A DNA stretch of 64,000 nt, from NCBI RefSeq assembly GCF_011043545.1, contig NZ_JAAKGP010000001.1, positions 186,001-250,000 on the forward strand. Reading direction: 5' to 3'. Below are positions 61,589 to 64,000 of the stretch, piece after piece. The first letter of the stretch is position 1, and each line of letters begins with the position of its first letter. A model generated the notes under the pieces. That model made no database searches, had not been told where the DNA came from, and saw only the letters and a list, made by a program, of their open reading frames with translations. This stretch comes from Rhodobacter sp. SGA-6-6. Its GTDB lineage: Bacteria > Pseudomonadota > Alphaproteobacteria > Rhodobacterales > Rhodobacteraceae. The position numbers were made by a program, and so were the translations under genes.

Positions 61589-62173
61589 ATGAGCAGGTTT
61601 CTCCGTGCGTCGGTGCTGTTGCTGCTGCTTGCCGCCTGCGGCGGGGGCAGCCGTCAGTATGCGGCGCCGCGTCAGCTGGACGATGCTTGCGCGATCATCC
61701 GCGAACGGCCGCATTACCTGCGGGCGATGAAGGCGACCGAGCGCAGATGGGGCGTGCCGGTGCATGTGCAGATGGCGGTGATCCACCAGGAATCGAAGTT
61801 TATCGGCAATGCGCAGACGCCGCACCGCTGGGCGCTCGGGGTGATCCCGATGGGCCGGCAGAGCACCGCCTACGGCTACAGCCAGGCGCTGAACGGCACC
61901 TGGGAGGAATACCAGGCGTCGGAGGGCGGCCGCCGCGCCAAGCGCGACGACATCGGCGACGCCACCGATTTCATGGGTTGGTATTTCACCGAGACCACCC
62001 GCAAGCTGGGCATCCCGCTGGACGATGCCGAGGCGCAATACCTGGCCTATCACGAGGGCCGCACCGGCTATTCCAACCAGTCCTATCTGGGCAAGCCCTG
62101 GCTGGTGGAAGTGGCGGCGAAGGTCGGCGCCCGGTCGGAGATGTATCGGGGTCAGCTGGCCTATTGCCGGTAG
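61589..62173 (+). CDS. Lysozyme-like (SLT-type) transglycosylase lipoprotein
   Basis: This 194-residue lipoprotein has signal peptide MSRFLRASVLLLLLAAC and lipobox LAAC, with acylation at about residue 17. The lysozyme-like fold shows the catalytic Glu in MAVIHQESKFIGNA (about residue 65), then STAYGYSQALNGTWEEYQ (about 95) and the C-terminal YHEGRTGYSNQSY. It would cleave peptidoglycan from the outer-membrane side. GAGGGG lies immediately before the ATG. It is followed by a copy of the dispersed repeat. Confidence 0.9.
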   Translation: MSRFLRASVLLLLLAACGGGSRQYAAPRQLDDACAIIRERPHYLRAMKATERRWGVPVHVQMAVIHQESKFIGNAQTPHRWALGVIPMGRQSTAYGYSQALNGTWEEYQASEGGRRAKRDDIGDATDFMGWYFTETTRKLGIPLDDAEAQYLAYHEGRTGYSNQSYLGKPWLVEVAAKVGARSEMYRGQLAYCR

Positions 62174-62230
62174 GGGCGGGTTATCCTGCTGCTGCCGAGC
62201 TTTCCCTGGGGCAGGAAAACCGGCTCTCCT

Positions 62231-62439
62231 CGGGCGGGAACAGGCGAGGCACTGCCTCGCCCCCGCCCGTGCGGACGGTCTCACTCGGAAACGGTAGCGG
62301 CACATAACCCCGAGAGGCCAGCGCCCGACCCGGCGGGCGAGAAGCGCCCGCCGAGGGCGGGGCGGGCGCTGGCCAGGACTTATGGTCCCGGCCGAACAAG
62401 GTGAACCGTTGCGTGATGGCGAAGGCGATGGCCTTCGCC
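62231..62439. repeat. Dispersed modular hairpin repeat, copy 3 (modules A-D, most complete)
   Basis: Module A (62231-62269) pairs GGGCGGG and GGCGAGGC with GCCTCGCC-CCCGCCC, with a 4-base bulge. Module B has arms GGCCAGCGCCCG (62316-62327) and its complement (62363-62374). Module C is GGCCAGGAC / GTCCCGGCC (62371-62393, one mismatch). Module D is GGCGAAGGC-GATG-GCCTTCGCC (62418-62439), preceded by GAACCGTTGCG. The stems match copies 1 and 2 in position although several paired bases differ. The 62174-62503 gap holds no gene. Confidence 0.8.
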
Positions 62440-62503
62440 AAAGGCAAGCGCGACTGTCATCACGGGGATGGCGACAGGCTCCCTCCGCCTCGCAGGCAAG
62501 GGA

Positions 62504-63121
62504 TCAGAGCCCCCGCTTGTTCTTCTCGTTGGTGATCGAGAACATCCCCTCGCCCAGCGAGCCGCCCTTCTTCATCGTCCCGAGGATCACCGTGGTCTGC
62601 TGGCCCAGGTCGTCGGTGATCACCCATTGCCGCAGCTCCACCGGATCGGCCGAGAACACCAGCTCGATGGTGCCGTATTCCGGGTGCTCGGGGTCCTGCG
62701 CCTTGACCCGGGTGGAGGTGGCGTCGGCGCTGTGGCCCACCACCATCTTCGCCCGGCCGAGGTCGATGTTGGCGGCGAGGATCAGGTTCAGCGGCGTGCG
62801 CTTCAGCGGATACTGCTCGGGCGGGACGTTGGACTTGCCGTCGAAGATGGCGACCTGCTGGCCGCCCGCCAGCACCAGCGCCTTGTCCGGCGGGTTGTAT
62901 TCGAAGCGCACCCGCCCCGGCCGCTTGATGAAGATCCGCCCGGTCGAGACCGAGCCGTCCGAGTTCACCTGGGTGAAGTCGGCTTCGACGGTGGTCAGGC
63001 CGTTGAGGTATTTCGACAGCGTGCCCAGCGAAAGCTTCTCGGCCAGGACGGGGGCCGAAAAGGCCAGCAAGGCGGCCGGTGTCAGAAGGGCGGGGGCGAG
63101 GAACAGGGTGCGACGGTTCAT
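62504..63121 (-). CDS. lolA: Outer-membrane lipoprotein carrier protein LolA
   Basis: This 205-residue periplasmic chaperone moves lipoproteins from LolCDE to the outer membrane. Signal peptide MNRRTLFLAPALLTPAALLA ends near APVLA. The mature part LSKYLNGLTTVEADFTQVNS, RVRFEYNPPDKALVLAGGQQ and VPPEQYPLKRTPLNLIL fits the LolA unclosed-barrel family. The ATG at 63121 is next to TATATAAG on the minus strand, which may form its promoter. It converges with the lysozyme-like lipoprotein gene. Confidence 0.95.
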   Translation of the reverse strand: MNRRTLFLAPALLTPAALLAFSAPVLAEKLSLGTLSKYLNGLTTVEADFTQVNSDGSVSTGRIFIKRPGRVRFEYNPPDKALVLAGGQQVAIFDGKSNVPPEQYPLKRTPLNLILAANIDLGRAKMVVGHSADATSTRVKAQDPEHPEYGTIELVFSADPVELRQWVITDDLGQQTTVILGTMKKGGSLGEGMFSITNEKNKRGL

Positions 63122-63331
63122 GCCCCCTATATAAGTCACGCCTCCGCTTGCGGGAATCCCCCTGCAACAATGCTCGCGGCTTTGTGCCGGCGCCGTGACG
63201 CCGGGCGGTGCTTTGCCGTCCGGCCGCAACCCGGGGTTGACGCCGCGTCGCTTCGCCCCGAGATTTCGCCCGCGCTCCGGGGGCAGTCCCGCGACCGGAG
63301 CGCAGTCCAGTGCCAGCCTGTGGAGAACCAG

Positions 63332-63943
63332 ATGAAAGCCGCTGCCGTGACCGCCTCCTACAAACGCTGGGCGCCGGTCTATGATTCCGTCTTCGGACGG
63401 CTGTTGCAGGAGGGCCGGCTGCGCGCCGCCGCCCATGCCACCGCCCGCGGCGGCGAGGTGCTGGAGGTCGGCGTCGGCACCGGGCTGGCGCTGCCGCTCT
63501 ACGGCCCCGGGGTCAGGATCACCGGCATCGACTTCTCCGCCGAGATGCTGGCGCGGGCCGAAGAGAAGGTGCGCGAGCGGCGGATGGACAACGTCACCCT
63601 GCGGCAGATGGATGCGCAGGCGCTGGACTTCCCGGACGCCAGTTTCGACACGGTGTCGGCGATGCATGTGCTGTCGGTGGTGCCCGATCCCGAAAAGGCG
63701 CTGTCCGAGATCGCCCGGGTCTGCCGCCCCGGCGCGCATGTGCTGATCACCAACCATTTCGCCGCCGAGAAGGGCGCGCTGAAACTGGCCGAGCGGCTGA
63801 TCCACCCGCTGCGCCACCACCTGGGCTGGGAGGCGGATTTCCCCATCGCCCGGGTCCTGGGCGATCCGCGGCTGCGGATGGTGGACTGCCGGCCGCTGCC
63901 GCCGCTGGGGGTGATGACCTGGCTGGTGCTGGAGCGGGTCTGA
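63332..63943 (+). CDS. pmtA: Phosphatidylethanolamine N-methyltransferase (PmtA-type SAM methyltransferase)
   Basis: This 203-residue class I SAM-dependent methyltransferase has VLEVGVGTGLALPLY (motif I, about residues 43-57), ITGIDFSAEMLARAEEKV, and AMHVLSVVPDPEKALSEIAR. The start ASYKRWAPVYDSVFGRL strongly resembles the soluble PmtA of Rhodobacter-type bacteria, which methylates phosphatidylethanolamine stepwise to phosphatidylcholine. GGAGA precedes the ATG. The stop is 57 bases from the window end; nothing is seen after it. Confidence 0.9.
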   Translation: MKAAAVTASYKRWAPVYDSVFGRLLQEGRLRAAAHATARGGEVLEVGVGTGLALPLYGPGVRITGIDFSAEMLARAEEKVRERRMDNVTLRQMDAQALDFPDASFDTVSAMHVLSVVPDPEKALSEIARVCRPGAHVLITNHFAAEKGALKLAERLIHPLRHHLGWEADFPIARVLGDPRLRMVDCRPLPPLGVMTWLVLERV

Positions 63944-64000
63944 GGGAGGTCGCCGGCAGCCGGTGCCGAGGGAAGCCGGTCGCCGCCGAGCCGGATGACG

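Noticed and set aside
1-64000. tRNA, rRNA, CRISPR arrays, insertion sequences or prophage
   Set aside because: No cloverleaf with T-loop signature, no regularly spaced repeats, and no transposase, integrase or phage structural motifs were seen on reading; a dedicated scan would be needed for certainty.

Overview
This window is chromosomal DNA from a very GC-rich alphaproteobacterium, most likely order Rhodobacterales (Rhodobacter/Paracoccus-like). The evidence is gene content and codon use: strong preference for G/C third positions, a DUF3035 (BamF-type) lipoprotein, a DUF1674/SDHAF4 protein, a PmtA-like phospholipid methyltransferase beginning with an ASYKRWAPVYD motif, MutL with an endonuclease motif, and a rbfA-truB-rpsO-pnp line. 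No rRNA, tRNA, CRISPR array, prophage or insertion sequence was seen.

Layout. (1) 1-19.2 kb is an accessory catabolic island. It holds two unrecognised genes, an aldo/keto reductase and a GntR regulator on the plus strand. Facing them is a long minus-strand cluster: GMC alcohol oxidase, aldehyde dehydrogenase, a polyamine-type ABC importer with two paralogous binding proteins, NIPSNAP, flavin reductase, a second aldehyde dehydrogenase and a luciferase-type monooxygenase. A PucR-type regulator, an alpha/beta hydrolase and a second aldo/keto reductase follow on the plus strand. Together they read as uptake plus oxidative breakdown of one unidentified organic substrate. A near-consensus promoter with a perfect operator palindrome lies inside the cluster. 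(2) 19.2-23.4 kb is a minus-strand trio of a glycosyltransferase, an SGNH-glycosidase fusion and a second SGNH protein, probably for a surface polysaccharide. (3) 23.5-26.0 kb is a WGR mini-protein coupled to two saccharopine-pathway dehydrogenases. (4) 26.2-47.9 kb is mostly housekeeping: heparinase-like protein, purH, lspA, BamF-like lipoprotein, M16 peptidase pair, mutL, rmuC, rsmB, dapB, rbfA, truB, rpsO and pnp. An RTX-type protein and a parDE toxin-antitoxin pair with a frameshifted toxin are inserted here. (5) 48-55.4 kb has a Fic protein behind an array of operator-like repeats, dadA, a peroxiredoxin, an aldehyde dehydrogenase and an Fe-S flavoprotein of the trimethylamine dehydrogenase type. 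(6) 55.4-64 kb has a tightly coupled minus-strand run (RluA, homocysteine methyltransferase, double GFA, free-methionine-sulfoxide reductase, gamma-glutamyltransferase), a STAS/anti-sigma pair, hspQ, a lysozyme-like lipoprotein, lolA and pmtA.

Besides genes, the window carries several families of intergenic palindromes. The most striking is a modular repeat of about 80-210 bp present at 26.1, 39.6 and 62.3 kb, whose hairpins are kept while their sequence varies. A smaller palindromic repeat at 26.0 and 38.05 kb is placed so that it supplies the stop codons of two convergent genes.

Functions rest on recognisable motifs read by eye; no database search was possible. Start codons were chosen from Shine-Dalgarno sequences, gene overlaps and family start patterns.
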